Source: Microvirga sp. Mcv34
GTDB taxonomy: Bacteria > Pseudomonadota > Alphaproteobacteria > Rhizobiales > Beijerinckiaceae
Assembly: GCF_024519725.1 (NCBI RefSeq)
Contig: NZ_JALJRK010000016.1
Span: 32,477 to 96,476, forward strand
Length of the DNA stretch: 64,000 bases
Direction: 5' to 3'
This document shows positions 17,335 to 25,741 of the stretch, one piece after another. The stretch's first letter is position 1, and each line of letters starts with the position of its first letter. The notes under the pieces are model-generated. The model was not told the origin of the DNA, did not search any database, and was given only the letters and a program-made list of their open reading frames with translations. The position numbers and the translations under genes were made by a program.

Positions 17335-17520
17335 ATGGCCGTTCCAAAAAGAAAAACGTCGCCTTCGCGGCGCGGAATGCGTCGCTCCGCCGATGCCTTG
17401 CAGGCCCCGACCTACATCGAGGACAAGGATTCCGGCGAGCTGCGCCGCCCCCACCATGTTGACCTGAAGACCGGCATGTACCGTGGCCGTCAGGTTCTCA
17501 AGGTGAAGACCGACGCTTGA
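17335..17520 (+). CDS. rpmF: 50S ribosomal protein L32
   Basis: A 61-residue basic ribosomal protein beginning [18 protein letters not shown], the alphaproteobacterial L32 pattern without the zinc-binding Cys of other lineages. The ATG at 17335 follows a GGAGACGAGAT ribosome site. The gene has its own strong terminator 24 bases after the stop, so it is a single transcription unit, as is usual in this order. Confidence 0.98.
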   Translation: MAVPKRKTSPSRRGMRRSADALQAPTYIEDKDSGELRRPHHVDLKTGMYRGRQVLKVKTDA

Positions 17521-17543
17521 TCGACGCGATATGCGACGATCCG

Positions 17544-17571
17544 AACCGGCGCCCCAGGCGCCGGTTTTTTT
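17544..17571 (+). terminator. Rho-independent terminator of rpmF
   Basis: AACCGGCGCC (17544-17553) and GGCGCCGGTT (17557-17566) make a perfect 10-bp stem with loop CCA, followed by a run of T to 17571. Confidence 0.93.
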
Positions 17572-17726
17572 ATGCCCGCAATCCCCAAGGGGCCTGATTT
17601 CGCTTTGCTTTTTACCCTTCATTAAGCCTGGGGGCGGATCCTGCATCCCTTGATATTCCGGGCGGTCAGGCGTGCGAAGGCGCTCTTGGCCCGCCCCGGA
17701 TCGTGCGAATTTCGAGGGTGAGTGTG

Positions 17727-19358
17727 ATGGCGACGAAGGGGCAGGGCCGGACCGGGCTGTTCAAGGGCGTTTCCCGGCCGCGGCGCCAGGCCTCCCGGAG
17801 CCACCTGCCTCCGGCCGCGAGCGTCACCTATGCCTGGGACATGATGTCCGACGTCCTGACCTGGGGCCCCGGCGCGGCCGAAACCCTCGGTCTGCCGGCG
17901 AAAGACCTACCGAAGACCGGCCAGGCCTTCTCCCACCTGATCGAACCCGGTTGCGGCCTGCCCCGCCAGGATGCCATCGCGGTCACCGCGGATTCGGGCG
18001 GCGCCTACGAGACCCGCTATGCCCTGCGCTTCGAGCCCGACCGGGTGGTCATGGTCGAGGATGCGGGCCGCTGTCAGCCCGACATCCAAGGGCTCCCCTC
18101 CTTCGCTCGCGGCCAGTTGCGCCTTGATCTGGCTCCGGCGGCCCGGGACCTGCTGCCCGCGATGCTGAAACAGCGCTCCGATCTTCTGTGCGGCATCCAG
18201 AACGGCATCAACGAGGCCCTGAGGGTCTCCCAGACCTGCACCCTGATCGTTGGTGCCCTCGAAGACGAAGGCGCCGACGCGATGGCGGAAATCGCCCGGA
18301 AGGTGCGCCCGATGATGCGCCGCCACGATCTCTTCACCGTCCTCGGTCCACATCGCTTCGCCCTGACGCTGACGTGTTGCCCGGCCGCCGATGCCCCGAG
18401 CGCCATGAGGCGCCTCGCCGGTCTCATCAAGGATCACCCGGCTGTCGCCTCGCTGAATCTCGGGGCGTCCTGCGCGCCGGACCATACCTTCAAGGCCATC
18501 AAGCTGCTGCGTTTCGCCGAACAGGCCTTGGCCTCGGGGCTCGAGCGCGGGGAAGCCTGCAGGCTCTACGACGCGCACCCGAAGGCCCCCCCGCCGGATG
18601 CCGAGCAGGCCCCATTCGACTGGATCGCCGCTCTCAACGACCGGAGCTTGGCCCTGGCCTGCCGGCCGGTGGTGGAGGCTCAAAGCCGCGCCCCGGCCCT
18701 GATGCAGGCCTGCACCTCCCTGGCACTCCCCGGGGGCCACGCGCTCCCGCTCGGCCCGGTTCCGAAGCTCAAGGACACGAACCTCGCCCTCCTGGTCGAT
18801 GCTCGCATGCTGGAGCAGGCAGCCGACCATCTGAACGACCATCCGGGGATGCGCCTGGCGCTGCCGGTCTCCGCCAGGACCCTGAAGGATAGCGAATGGC
18901 TGCCCATGCTGGCGGCCCATCTCGGCGCCCGGCCTGGCATCGAGTCGCGGCTCATCGTCGAGGTTCCCGAGATCGCCCTGGCCGAGTGCCGGACGATCCT
19001 GGGCCGCCTCCACGCCATGAAGGCCTTGGGAATGGGCCTTGCGCTCACCGGCTTCGGAGCGGGCCATGTGACGCCGGACCAGCTGCGAATGCTGCCCATC
19101 GACCTTCTCAAGATCGATGGCGTCTTCATTCAGCCGCTCAAGCGTTCGACCGACGACCGCCTCACCGTCAGGACCCTGATCGACAGGGCCCAGCATCTCG
19201 GCATCGCGACCGCGGCCGAATGGGTGGATGACGAAGCCACCGCCCGCCTGCTGACATCCTGGGGCGTGGACTACATGGAGGGGGCCCTGTTCGGCGAGCC
19301 CGAGATGCTCCCGCAGGCCTCGAGCCTGCAGCGGATGCTGAAGAAGGCGCGCGGCTGA
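17727..19358 (+). CDS. Degenerate PAS-GGDEF-EAL protein, probably catalytically inactive
   Basis: A 543-residue cytosolic protein. Residues about 35-105 look PAS-like (TYAWDMMSDVLTWGPGAAETLGL). A GGDEF-like region at about 155-290 has LGPHRFALTL where YGGDEFALLL is expected. An EAL-like region at about 305-540 keeps the fold landmarks LLKIDGVFI, AAEWVDDE and YMEGALFGEP, but the EAL motif itself is missing and DDFGTG is replaced by TGFGAG, so the metal-binding Asp residues are absent. It should neither make nor hydrolyse c-di-GMP and may instead be a c-di-GMP or protein-binding sensor. A GAGGGTGAG ribosome site supports the ATG at 17727. It converges on phaR with 7 bases between the stops. Confidence 0.85.
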   Translation: MATKGQGRTGLFKGVSRPRRQASRSHLPPAASVTYAWDMMSDVLTWGPGAAETLGLPAKDLPKTGQAFSHLIEPGCGLPRQDAIAVTADSGGAYETRYALRFEPDRVVMVEDAGRCQPDIQGLPSFARGQLRLDLAPAARDLLPAMLKQRSDLLCGIQNGINEALRVSQTCTLIVGALEDEGADAMAEIARKVRPMMRRHDLFTVLGPHRFALTLTCCPAADAPSAMRRLAGLIKDHPAVASLNLGASCAPDHTFKAIKLLRFAEQALASGLERGEACRLYDAHPKAPPPDAEQAPFDWIAALNDRSLALACRPVVEAQSRAPALMQACTSLALPGGHALPLGPVPKLKDTNLALLVDARMLEQAADHLNDHPGMRLALPVSARTLKDSEWLPMLAAHLGARPGIESRLIVEVPEIALAECRTILGRLHAMKALGMGLALTGFGAGHVTPDQLRMLPIDLLKIDGVFIQPLKRSTDDRLTVRTLIDRAQHLGIATAAEWVDDEATARLLTSWGVDYMEGALFGEPEMLPQASSLQRMLKKARG

Positions 19359-19365
19359 TATCGGG

Positions 19366-19941
19366 CTACTTGCTCGACAGCTTGTCGAGCTTCGCCTGCA
19401 TATCGGCCATCTGCTGCTTCAGGCGATCGAGGTCGTTCGCCTCCTCGCCCTTGGCCGCCGGCTTCGTCTCGGGCGTCCCCGACGCGGCTTGAGGGAAGGG
19501 CGAGAACATGCGCATGGCTTCCGTGAAGAAGCCCATGTTCTTGCGCACCTGCTCCTCCATCGCCTGGAAGGCCCCCGGACCGAAGGTCTGCGCCATCTGT
19601 TCCCGTAGCTTCTGCTGCTCCTGGGACAGGTTGTTCATGGAAAATTCGAGGTAGCTCGGCACCAGGGCCTGCATGCTGTCGCCGTAGAAGCGGATGAGCT
19701 GGCGGAGCACCGTGACCGGCAGGAGGTTCGGCCCTTCCTTGTTCTCCTGCTCGAAGATGATCTGCGCCAGGACCGAGCGGGTGATCTCCTCGCCGGACTT
19801 CGCGTCATAGACCACGAAATCCTCGCCTTTGCGCACCATGCCGGCCAGATCTTCCAGCGTCACGTAGGTGGATGTGCCCGTGTGGTAGAGGCGGCGGTTG
19901 GCATATTTCTTGATGACCGTCGGTTGTTTGTCCGTCGCCAT
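19366..19941 (-). CDS. phaR: Polyhydroxyalkanoate synthesis repressor
   Basis: A 191-residue regulator. The N-terminal PHB/PHA-accumulation DNA-binding domain begins VIKKYANRRLYHTGTSTYVTLEDLAGMVRKGEDF at residue 9; the middle domain (LRQLIRFYGDSMQALVPSYLEFSM) is the PHB-associated region. The C-terminus is a charged coiled-coil-like tail. In this family PhaR binds both nascent PHB granules and promoters of phasin genes, releasing the DNA when polymer forms. It is transcribed away from phaA; the 234-base gap between them must hold both promoters. Confidence 0.96.
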   Translation of the reverse strand: MATDKQPTVIKKYANRRLYHTGTSTYVTLEDLAGMVRKGEDFVVYDAKSGEEITRSVLAQIIFEQENKEGPNLLPVTVLRQLIRFYGDSMQALVPSYLEFSMNNLSQEQQKLREQMAQTFGPGAFQAMEEQVRKNMGFFTEAMRMFSPFPQAASGTPETKPAAKGEEANDLDRLKQQMADMQAKLDKLSSK

Positions 19942-20175
19942 TTCGCCCGATACGCTCCCGGGAAAACTAACATGGCCGAAATCCCGATCCCGATCCGCAG
20001 GATACCGGCCGTTAATGATTATAAGTCTTATGCCGGCCGATCAAAGCGCCAAAAGTCTAAGGCGCGTCGGAGCAGGGTTGCACGATCCGGTCCTTGACAT
20101 CCCACCCTCTGGGGATTTGATCGAGCCGGCACTACATTCATTCTGCGACCAGACAATCAGCATGAGGAGAGAGGA

Positions 20176-21354
20176 ATGGCCGGAGACAGGATCGTCATCG
20201 TCGGCGCGGCGCGCACCCCCGTCGGCTCGTTCAACGGCGCCTTCGCCAATACCCCGGCTCATGAGCTCGGCGCCATCGCCATCAAGGCGGCCCTCGAACG
20301 CGCCAAGGTCGAAGGCGGAGAGGTGGACGAGGTGATCCTCGGCCAGATCCTCACCGCGGCCCAGGGCCAGAACCCGGCCCGTCAGGCCGCCATGGCGGCG
20401 GGCGTACCGCAGGAAAAGACCGCCTGGGGCCTCAACCAGCTCTGCGGCTCCGGCCTGCGCACGGTCGCCATCGGCATGCAGCAGATCGCCAATGGTGACG
20501 CCAACATCATCGTGGCGGGCGGCCAGGAATCCATGTCGCTGGCGCCCCATGCCGCCCATATGCGGTCCGGCACCAAGATGGGCGATTTCAAGCTCATGGA
20601 CACCATGCTCAAGGACGGCCTGATGGACGCCTTCCACGGCTATCACATGGGCAACACCGCCGAGAACGTGGCCCAGCGCTGGCAGCTCACCCGTGAGGAG
20701 CAGGACCAGTTCGCCACCGGCTCCCAGAACAAGGCCGAGGCCGCCCAAAAGGAAGGCCGTTTCAAGGACGAGATCATCCCCGTGACGATTTCCTCCCGCA
20801 AGGGCGACATCGTCGTGGACCAGGACGAGTACATCCGCGCCGGCACCACGATCGAGTCGCTCGCCAAGCTGCGCCCTGCCTTCTCGAAGGAAGGCACGGT
20901 TACGGCGGGCAACGCCTCGGGCATCAATGACGGCGCGGCCGCCATCGTGCTGATGACGGAGGCCGAGGCGGAGAAGCGCGGCCTGACCCCGCTCGCCCGC
21001 ATTGCCTCCTGGGCGACCGCCGGCGTCGATCCGGCCATCATGGGCACGGGCCCGATCCCGTCCTCGCGCAAGGCCCTGGAGAAAGCCGGCTGGAAGGTGG
21101 CCGACCTCGAGCTCGTGGAAGCCAACGAGGCGTTCGCCGCCCAGGCACTCGCGGTCAACAAGGACATGGGCTGGGATCCGTCCATCGTGAACGTGAACGG
21201 CGGCGCCATCGCCATCGGCCACCCGATCGGCGCATCAGGCGCCCGTGTGCTCGTGACTCTTCTCCACGAGATGGGCCGGCGCAACGCCAAGAAGGGTCTC
21301 GCGACCCTCTGCATCGGCGGCGGCATGGGCGTGGCCATGTGCCTCGAGCGCTGA
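20176..21354 (+). CDS. phaA: Acetyl-CoA C-acetyltransferase (beta-ketothiolase)
   Basis: A 392-residue thiolase that condenses two acetyl-CoA to acetoacetyl-CoA, the first step of PHB synthesis. Active-site Cys90 lies in [11 protein letters not shown]; the C-terminal [16 protein letters not shown] supplies the catalytic His and [10 protein letters not shown] the second Cys. Length and the N-terminal [14 protein letters not shown] are exactly those of biosynthetic thiolases. A GAGAGAGG ribosome site precedes the ATG. A possible promoter TTGACA (20094-20099) lies upstream. A terminator separates it from phaB, so phaB is probably also expressed separately or by read-through. Confidence 0.97.
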   Translation: MAGDRIVIVGAARTPVGSFNGAFANTPAHELGAIAIKAALERAKVEGGEVDEVILGQILTAAQGQNPARQAAMAAGVPQEKTAWGLNQLCGSGLRTVAIGMQQIANGDANIIVAGGQESMSLAPHAAHMRSGTKMGDFKLMDTMLKDGLMDAFHGYHMGNTAENVAQRWQLTREEQDQFATGSQNKAEAAQKEGRFKDEIIPVTISSRKGDIVVDQDEYIRAGTTIESLAKLRPAFSKEGTVTAGNASGINDGAAAIVLMTEAEAEKRGLTPLARIASWATAGVDPAIMGTGPIPSSRKALEKAGWKVADLELVEANEAFAAQALAVNKDMGWDPSIVNVNGGAIAIGHPIGASGARVLVTLLHEMGRRNAKKGLATLCIGGGMGVAMCLER

Positions 21355-21388
21355 ACGGCCTGACGCACCAAGACTGCTAAAACGTCAT

Positions 21389-21420
21389 GAAGCTCCGGAA
21401 ATTCCGGAGCTTCTCTCTTT
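21389..21420 (+). terminator. Terminator between phaA and phaB
   Basis: GAAGCTCCGG and CCGGAGCTTC form a 10-bp stem around AAATT (21389-21413), followed by TCTCTTT. It lies about 35 bases after the phaA stop and should lower transcription into phaB. Confidence 0.8.
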
Positions 21421-21532
21421 CCCGTTCCGTCAAATATCCTAAGCTATGTTGTCAGGGGCTCGGATCGGGCCGCCTGACAGTGAATGGATCCGACAGAGAT
21501 CCGAGCGGGAACGGTCTTGGGAAGGAAACAGC

Positions 21533-22258
21533 ATGGCGCGTGTTGCAGTGGTTACCGGCGGCACCCGCGGCATCGGTGCCGCGATTTCGAAGGGCTTGAA
21601 GGACGCGGGCTACAAGGTTGCGGCCAATTACGGTGGCAATGACGAAGCAGCCAACCGTTTCAAGCAGGAGACCGGCATCCCGGTCTTCAAGTTCGACGTT
21701 TCCGATGCGGCATCCTGCGAGAGCGGCATCAAGGCGGTCGAAGCCGAGCTCGGCCCCGTCGACATTTTGGTCAACAACGCGGGCATCACCCGCGACGGCA
21801 TGTTCCACAAGATGACCTACGACCAGTGGTCTGCCGTCATCCGCACCAATCTCGATTCCATGTTCACCTGCACGCGCCCTGTGATCGAGGGCATGCGCGA
21901 ACGCGGCTTCGGGCGCATCATCATCATCTCGTCCATCAACGGCCAGAAAGGTCAGATGGGACAGGCGAACTATTCCGCTGCGAAAGCGGGCGTGATCGGC
22001 TTCGCCAAGGCCCTGGCGCAGGAGAACGCCAACAAGGGCGTCACGGTCAACGTGATCGCGCCCGGCTACATCGCCACGGAAATGGTGAAGGCCGTCCCCG
22101 AAGAGGTTCTCAAGTCGAAGATCCTGCCGCTCATCCCCGTCGGCCGCCTCGGCGAGGCGGAGGAGATCGCCCGCAGCGTGCTCTTCCTGGCCGCCGACGA
22201 GGCCGGCTTCGTCACCGGTTCGACCCTGTCCGTCAACGGCGGCCAATACATGGCCTGA
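21533..22258 (+). CDS. phaB: Acetoacetyl-CoA reductase
   Basis: A 241-residue short-chain dehydrogenase that reduces acetoacetyl-CoA to (R)-3-hydroxybutyryl-CoA with NADPH. Cofactor motif TGGTRGIG at residues 8-15, NNAG at about 82-85, and the Ser-Tyr-Lys catalytic set in SSINGQKGQMGQANYSAAKAG. The C-terminus SVNGGQYMA is diagnostic for PhaB against FabG. The ATG at 21533 has an AAGGAAACAGC ribosome site. The stop codon lies within the first unit of a 14-bp tandem repeat. Confidence 0.96.
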   Translation: MARVAVVTGGTRGIGAAISKGLKDAGYKVAANYGGNDEAANRFKQETGIPVFKFDVSDAASCESGIKAVEAELGPVDILVNNAGITRDGMFHKMTYDQWSAVIRTNLDSMFTCTRPVIEGMRERGFGRIIIISSINGQKGQMGQANYSAAKAGVIGFAKALAQENANKGVTVNVIAPGYIATEMVKAVPEEVLKSKILPLIPVGRLGEAEEIARSVLFLAADEAGFVTGSTLSVNGGQYMA

Positions 22259-22320
22259 CCGACTTGGCCTGACCGACTTGGCCTGATTGACTTGGCCTGA
22301 TCGACTTGACCTGACCCGCA
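22251..22320 (+). repeat. 14-bp tandem repeat starting over the phaB stop codon
   Basis: The unit TGGCCTGACCGACT occurs at 22251, 22265, 22279 and 22293 (third and fourth units with one or two changes) with a fifth, more diverged copy at 22307. The phaB stop TGA (22256-22258) is part of the first unit, so the array looks like an expansion of the last codons of phaB. Unit length is not a multiple of three, but because the stop is in unit one, copy-number change would not alter PhaB. Confidence 0.9.
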
Positions 22321-22326
22321 CGGCAT

Positions 22327-22365
22327 CGTTCCGGACCCGGCCTGTTCGCGCCGGGTTTCGGAACG
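22327..22365 (+). terminator. Long imperfect hairpin, probable terminator after phaB
   Basis: CGTTCCG-GACCCGGC and GCCGGGTTTCGGAACG pair across an eight-base loop, with one asymmetric bulge. No T-run follows, so termination may be inefficient, or the hairpin may serve mRNA stability. Confidence 0.5.
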
Positions 22366-22404
22366 ACGCGCCCTATCCTGCCTGCAATACGGAGAATGTG
22401 ACGA

Positions 22405-23151
22405 ATGAACCGCATCGACATGGCGGGCCGAACCGTCGTGATCACGGGAGGGGCTCGCGGCATCGGCTATGCGATCGGCGAGCGCCTCGTGCAATCGGGC
22501 GCTCGCGTCGCCATCTGGGATCTCCGCCTCGACGAAGCCCGGACCAGTGCCGCCGCGCTCTCGCAGAATTGCCTCGGCCTGAGCGTCGACGTCTCGGACG
22601 GCCTGTCGGTCGAGCACGCCGCGCAGCAGACCCACGCCGCCTTCGGGCGCATCGACGGCCTGGTGAACGGCGCCGGGATCACGGGACCGGTCAAGCCTCT
22701 GGCCGAGTATTCCGTCGAGGAGTGGCGCAGCGTCGTCGAGGTCAACCTGACCGGCACCTTCAATTGCTGCCGCTTCATCGTGCCGATCATGCAGGAGAAC
22801 GATTACGGCCGCATCGTCAACATTTCCTCGGTCGCCGGCAAGGAGGGCAACCCGAACCTCGCCGCCTACAGCGCCGCGAAGGCGGGCATTATCGGCCTCA
22901 CCAAGTCGCTCGGCAAGGAATTGGCCAAGACCGGCATCGCGGTGAACTGCATCACGCCGACCACGGCCAAGACGAAGATCCTCGATTCCCTGACGCCGGA
23001 ATTCATCGAATACATGCGCGTGCGCATCCCGCGCGACCGCTTCGCCGAGCTGCACGAGATCGCCGCCATGGTGGCCTGGATGCTCTCCGAGGAGAACTCC
23101 TTCACCACGGCTGCCACCTTCGATCTCAGCGGCGGGCGCACGACCTACTGA
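22405..23151 (+). CDS. SDR-family oxidoreductase
   Basis: A 248-residue classical short-chain dehydrogenase. NAD(P) motif TGGARGIG at residues 13-20, an Asp after the second strand (IWDLR) that favours NAD over NADP, NGAG at about 92-95, and the catalytic Ser, Tyr and Lys in SSVAGKEGNPNLAAYSAAKAG. The substrate loop contains the unusual TPTTAKTKILDSL in place of the common PGxxxT. It resembles sugar or polyol dehydrogenases more than FabG, but the substrate is not predictable. It follows the phaB array and hairpin; no tight linkage. Confidence 0.9.
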   Translation: MNRIDMAGRTVVITGGARGIGYAIGERLVQSGARVAIWDLRLDEARTSAAALSQNCLGLSVDVSDGLSVEHAAQQTHAAFGRIDGLVNGAGITGPVKPLAEYSVEEWRSVVEVNLTGTFNCCRFIVPIMQENDYGRIVNISSVAGKEGNPNLAAYSAAKAGIIGLTKSLGKELAKTGIAVNCITPTTAKTKILDSLTPEFIEYMRVRIPRDRFAELHEIAAMVAWMLSEENSFTTAATFDLSGGRTTY

Positions 23152-23214
23152 AATTTCTCCATCATCGTATCTCGGCCCTTCGCGTCATCGACGAAGACAT
23201 GGTAGGTGGCGGCC

Positions 23215-24090
23215 ATGACGACTCGCACCGCCACCTCCATCGGCCTCATCGCCATCCTGCTCTGGTCCATGCTTGCCCTGTTCACGGCGGCGACGGGCAC
23301 GATTCCGCCGTTCCAGCTCAACGCCATGACGTTCCTCGTCGGCGGGCTGGTGGGCGTGGGGAGCTGGATCGTGCGGCCTCAAGGGCTCAAGGCCCTGCAC
23401 CAGAAGCCGGTCGTCTGGGCCTTGGGCATCGGCGGCCTGTTCGGCTACCACGCGCTCTATTTCGCCGCCCTGCGCTGGGCGCCGCCGGCCGAGTCGGGCC
23501 TGATCAACTACCTCTGGCCACTGCTGATCGTGCTGTTCTCCTCGCTCCTGCCCGGCGAGCATCTGCGGCGCTCGCATATCGTGGGAGCGCTGCTCGGATT
23601 CGCCGGCGTCATCGTGCTGATCGCCGGACGCGGCGCCTTCGATGCCCGCGCCGAATACATGCCCGGCTATATCTGCGCCTTCGTGGCCGCCTTCGTCTGG
23701 GCCGGCTATTCGGTGCTCTCCCGCCGTTTCGGCCAGGTGCCGACCGATGCGGTGGCGGGCTTCTGCCTCATGACCTCGCTCCTGAGCCTCGTCTGCCACC
23801 TCGCCTTCGAGACCACTGTCTGGCCCGAGACGACGACGCAATGGCTCGCCCTCCTGGCGCTTGGCCTTGGCCCCGTGGGCGCGGCTTTCTATGTGTGGGA
23901 CATCGGCATGAAGCGTGGCGACATCCGCTTTCTCGGAGTCGCCTCCTATGCGACGCCGGTGCTGTCGACCCTGCTGCTGGTGGTCGCCGGCTATGCGGAG
24001 CCGACCCTGACGCTCGTCCTCGCCTGCGGCCTCATCGTGGCCGGTGCTCTTATCGCTACTCTCACACCGAAGAAGACCGTCCCGGCATGA
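23215..24090 (+). CDS. DMT-superfamily exporter (EamA, YddG-like)
   Basis: A 291-residue inner-membrane protein with ten predicted helices in two EamA repeats (first ending about residue 135, second beginning PGYICAFVAAFVWAGYSVLSRR). Features such as FGYHALYFAALRWAPPAESGLINYLWPLLIVL and the DIGMKRGDIRFLGVASYATPVLSTLLL segment are typical of YddG-type aromatic amino acid exporters. The ATG at 23215 has an AGGTGG ribosome site; a GTG nine bases earlier is less likely. The last 29 bases overlap the convergent GNAT gene. Confidence 0.88.
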   Translation: MTTRTATSIGLIAILLWSMLALFTAATGTIPPFQLNAMTFLVGGLVGVGSWIVRPQGLKALHQKPVVWALGIGGLFGYHALYFAALRWAPPAESGLINYLWPLLIVLFSSLLPGEHLRRSHIVGALLGFAGVIVLIAGRGAFDARAEYMPGYICAFVAAFVWAGYSVLSRRFGQVPTDAVAGFCLMTSLLSLVCHLAFETTVWPETTTQWLALLALGLGPVGAAFYVWDIGMKRGDIRFLGVASYATPVLSTLLLVVAGYAEPTLTLVLACGLIVAGALIATLTPKKTVPA

Positions 24091-24826
24091 CCCGGTGAGT
24101 ATAGCGGTAGGCGGTCTCGAAACCGAGCGTGCCGTAGAGAGCGCGGGCGATCTCGTTTTCCTCGCGCACCTGCAGATAGGCGGTATGCGCGCCCTCCCGG
24201 CAGCCCCAGGCCATGAGGCTCGCCACCACGCGCCGGCCCAGGCCGATACCGCGCAGGTCCGGCGCGACCACGATGTCGTAGAGGCCGACATAGCCGCGCT
24301 CCACCACGCCGAGGCCCCAGGCCACCGGCCTCTCGTCGAGGCTGAGCGTGGCATAGGCTGTCTTCTGGCGGATTCGGGACACGATCCTCATCAGGGTCTC
24401 GTCATCGGCCTTGTCGCCGCCGTAGGATTCCGCCGCCGCCCGCACCCAGCGCTTGGATGGCTGCGGATCGAGGTTGACTTCCGGGTCGCTCTCGCAATCG
24501 CCGATCTGGATCGGAGCCGTGAGCACGTGCGTGGGCTCGATGTCCTTGAAGCCCCGCTCCTTCAGCAGCTCGTCCACCTGGGGCGCCTCCACGCCGTTGA
24601 GGCGGAAGGTGGGACGCACATTGGCCTCCACGAAACGCGCGACCATGTAATCGAGAAGCTCGTCGTCGAGGCCGATATCGGGCCGGAAGGGCGTCGCGGA
24701 ATTAGCCCGCTTCGAGTAGCCGTTCGCAAGACGGAGGACCCAGGCGTCGTAGAGCTGATAATCGAACGAGGGCCATGCGTTCAGGAGGCGGCTCTCGAGT
24801 CCGATGATGAGGCTGTGGTCGTTCAT
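24062..24826 (-). CDS. GNAT-family N-acetyltransferase
   Basis: A 254-residue protein. A 115-residue N-terminal half with LYDAWVLRLANGYSKRANSATPF is typical of a group of two-part acetyltransferases; the catalytic GNAT domain follows, with the acetyl-CoA loop VVAPDLRGIGLGRRVVASLM at about residues 194-213 and VREENEIARALYGTLGFE at the end. Substrate unknown. It shares 29 bases with the 3' end of the convergent exporter gene; both frames read well, so the overlap is real. Its start lies just downstream of gloB in the same direction. Confidence 0.86.
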   Translation of the reverse strand: MNDHSLIIGLESRLLNAWPSFDYQLYDAWVLRLANGYSKRANSATPFRPDIGLDDELLDYMVARFVEANVRPTFRLNGVEAPQVDELLKERGFKDIEPTHVLTAPIQIGDCESDPEVNLDPQPSKRWVRAAAESYGGDKADDETLMRIVSRIRQKTAYATLSLDERPVAWGLGVVERGYVGLYDIVVAPDLRGIGLGRRVVASLMAWGCREGAHTAYLQVREENEIARALYGTLGFETAYRYTHRVMPGRSSSV

Positions 24827-24859
24827 GAGGCTGTCGGCTCCCGCAAGGTCATGCCCTCA

Positions 24860-25627
24860 TCAGAACCTGTTCTTCCATTCGCGCAAGGCCTGAAACACCT
24901 CCACGGGCGAAGCCCCTTCCTTATGAACGGATTTCGCGAGCGCAGGCTCCCCGGCCCGTAAGAACGGGTTGGTGGCCTTCTCCTGGCCGATGGTCGTCGG
25001 CACCAGGAAGCGGCCCTCCGTCTTGGCCATTTCCGCTCCCGCCGCCCGCGCCTTGAGGGCGTCGTTGTCCGGATCGGCGGCGAGCGCGAAACGCGCATTG
25101 GACAGCGTGTAATCGTGCCCGCAATAGACCCGCGCCTCGTCCGGCAAGGAAGCGAGACGCAGCAGCGTGGCCCAGAATTCCGCGTAGGTTCCCTCGAACA
25201 TCCGCCCGCAGCCTAGGGTGAAGAGGGTGTCGCCGGCGAACAGGGCCCGATCCGCCGCGAACCAGTAGGAGACATGGTCCAGGCAATGGCCCGGCGTTTC
25301 CCAGACATGAGCCTGAAGGCCGCCCACATGCACCGTGTCGCCCTCGCGCACATAGGCATCGGCGGACGGCACGGCCTCACGCGCCTTGACCGGAGCCACG
25401 ACCCGGCAGCCCGTGCGGCGCTTCAGGGGCTCCACGGCCTGCACGTGATCGGCATGGCGGTGCGTGACCAGAATGTCGGTGAGCTGCCATCCTGTCTGAG
25501 CGAGAGCCGTCAGGATCGGCCCCTCCTCGGGCGCGTCGATGGCCGCGCAGGCTCCCGTATTGGGATCGTGGACCAGAACACCGATATTGTCCTGGAGGCA
25601 GAGAAAGGCGTGGATCTGGGCGGACAT
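24860..25627 (-). CDS. gloB: Hydroxyacylglutathione hydrolase (glyoxalase II)
   Basis: A 255-residue binuclear-metal hydrolase that cleaves S-D-lactoylglutathione to D-lactate and glutathione, the second step of methylglyoxal removal. THRHADHVQ is the THxHxDH metal motif; TPGHCLDHVSY, FAGDTLFTLGCGRMFEG and YCGHDYTLSNARFAL supply the remaining ligands and the glutathione pocket. The C-terminal glyoxalase II domain (ALKARAAGAEMAKTEG and EKATNPFLR) is complete. The ATG at 25627 has an AAGGTG ribosome site. It is divergent from the methyltransferase gene, the usual pairing in Hyphomicrobiales. Confidence 0.95.
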   Translation of the reverse strand: MSAQIHAFLCLQDNIGVLVHDPNTGACAAIDAPEEGPILTALAQTGWQLTDILVTHRHADHVQAVEPLKRRTGCRVVAPVKAREAVPSADAYVREGDTVHVGGLQAHVWETPGHCLDHVSYWFAADRALFAGDTLFTLGCGRMFEGTYAEFWATLLRLASLPDEARVYCGHDYTLSNARFALAADPDNDALKARAAGAEMAKTEGRFLVPTTIGQEKATNPFLRAGEPALAKSVHKEGASPVEVFQALREWKNRF

Positions 25628-25741
25628 CGAGGCACCTTGTCTTGATGTGCTCTGAGCTATCATGGAACAGTCGGCCCGTGAAACCAGACCCGGAGCCCGT
25701 AATCGCCTGCGGGTCAGATCGAGAGGCATCCCGTTGAGGCC

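Noticed and set aside
22251..22320. Tandem 14-bp repeats considered as a CRISPR-like array
   Set aside because: Units are contiguous without spacers, too short, and no cas genes are near.
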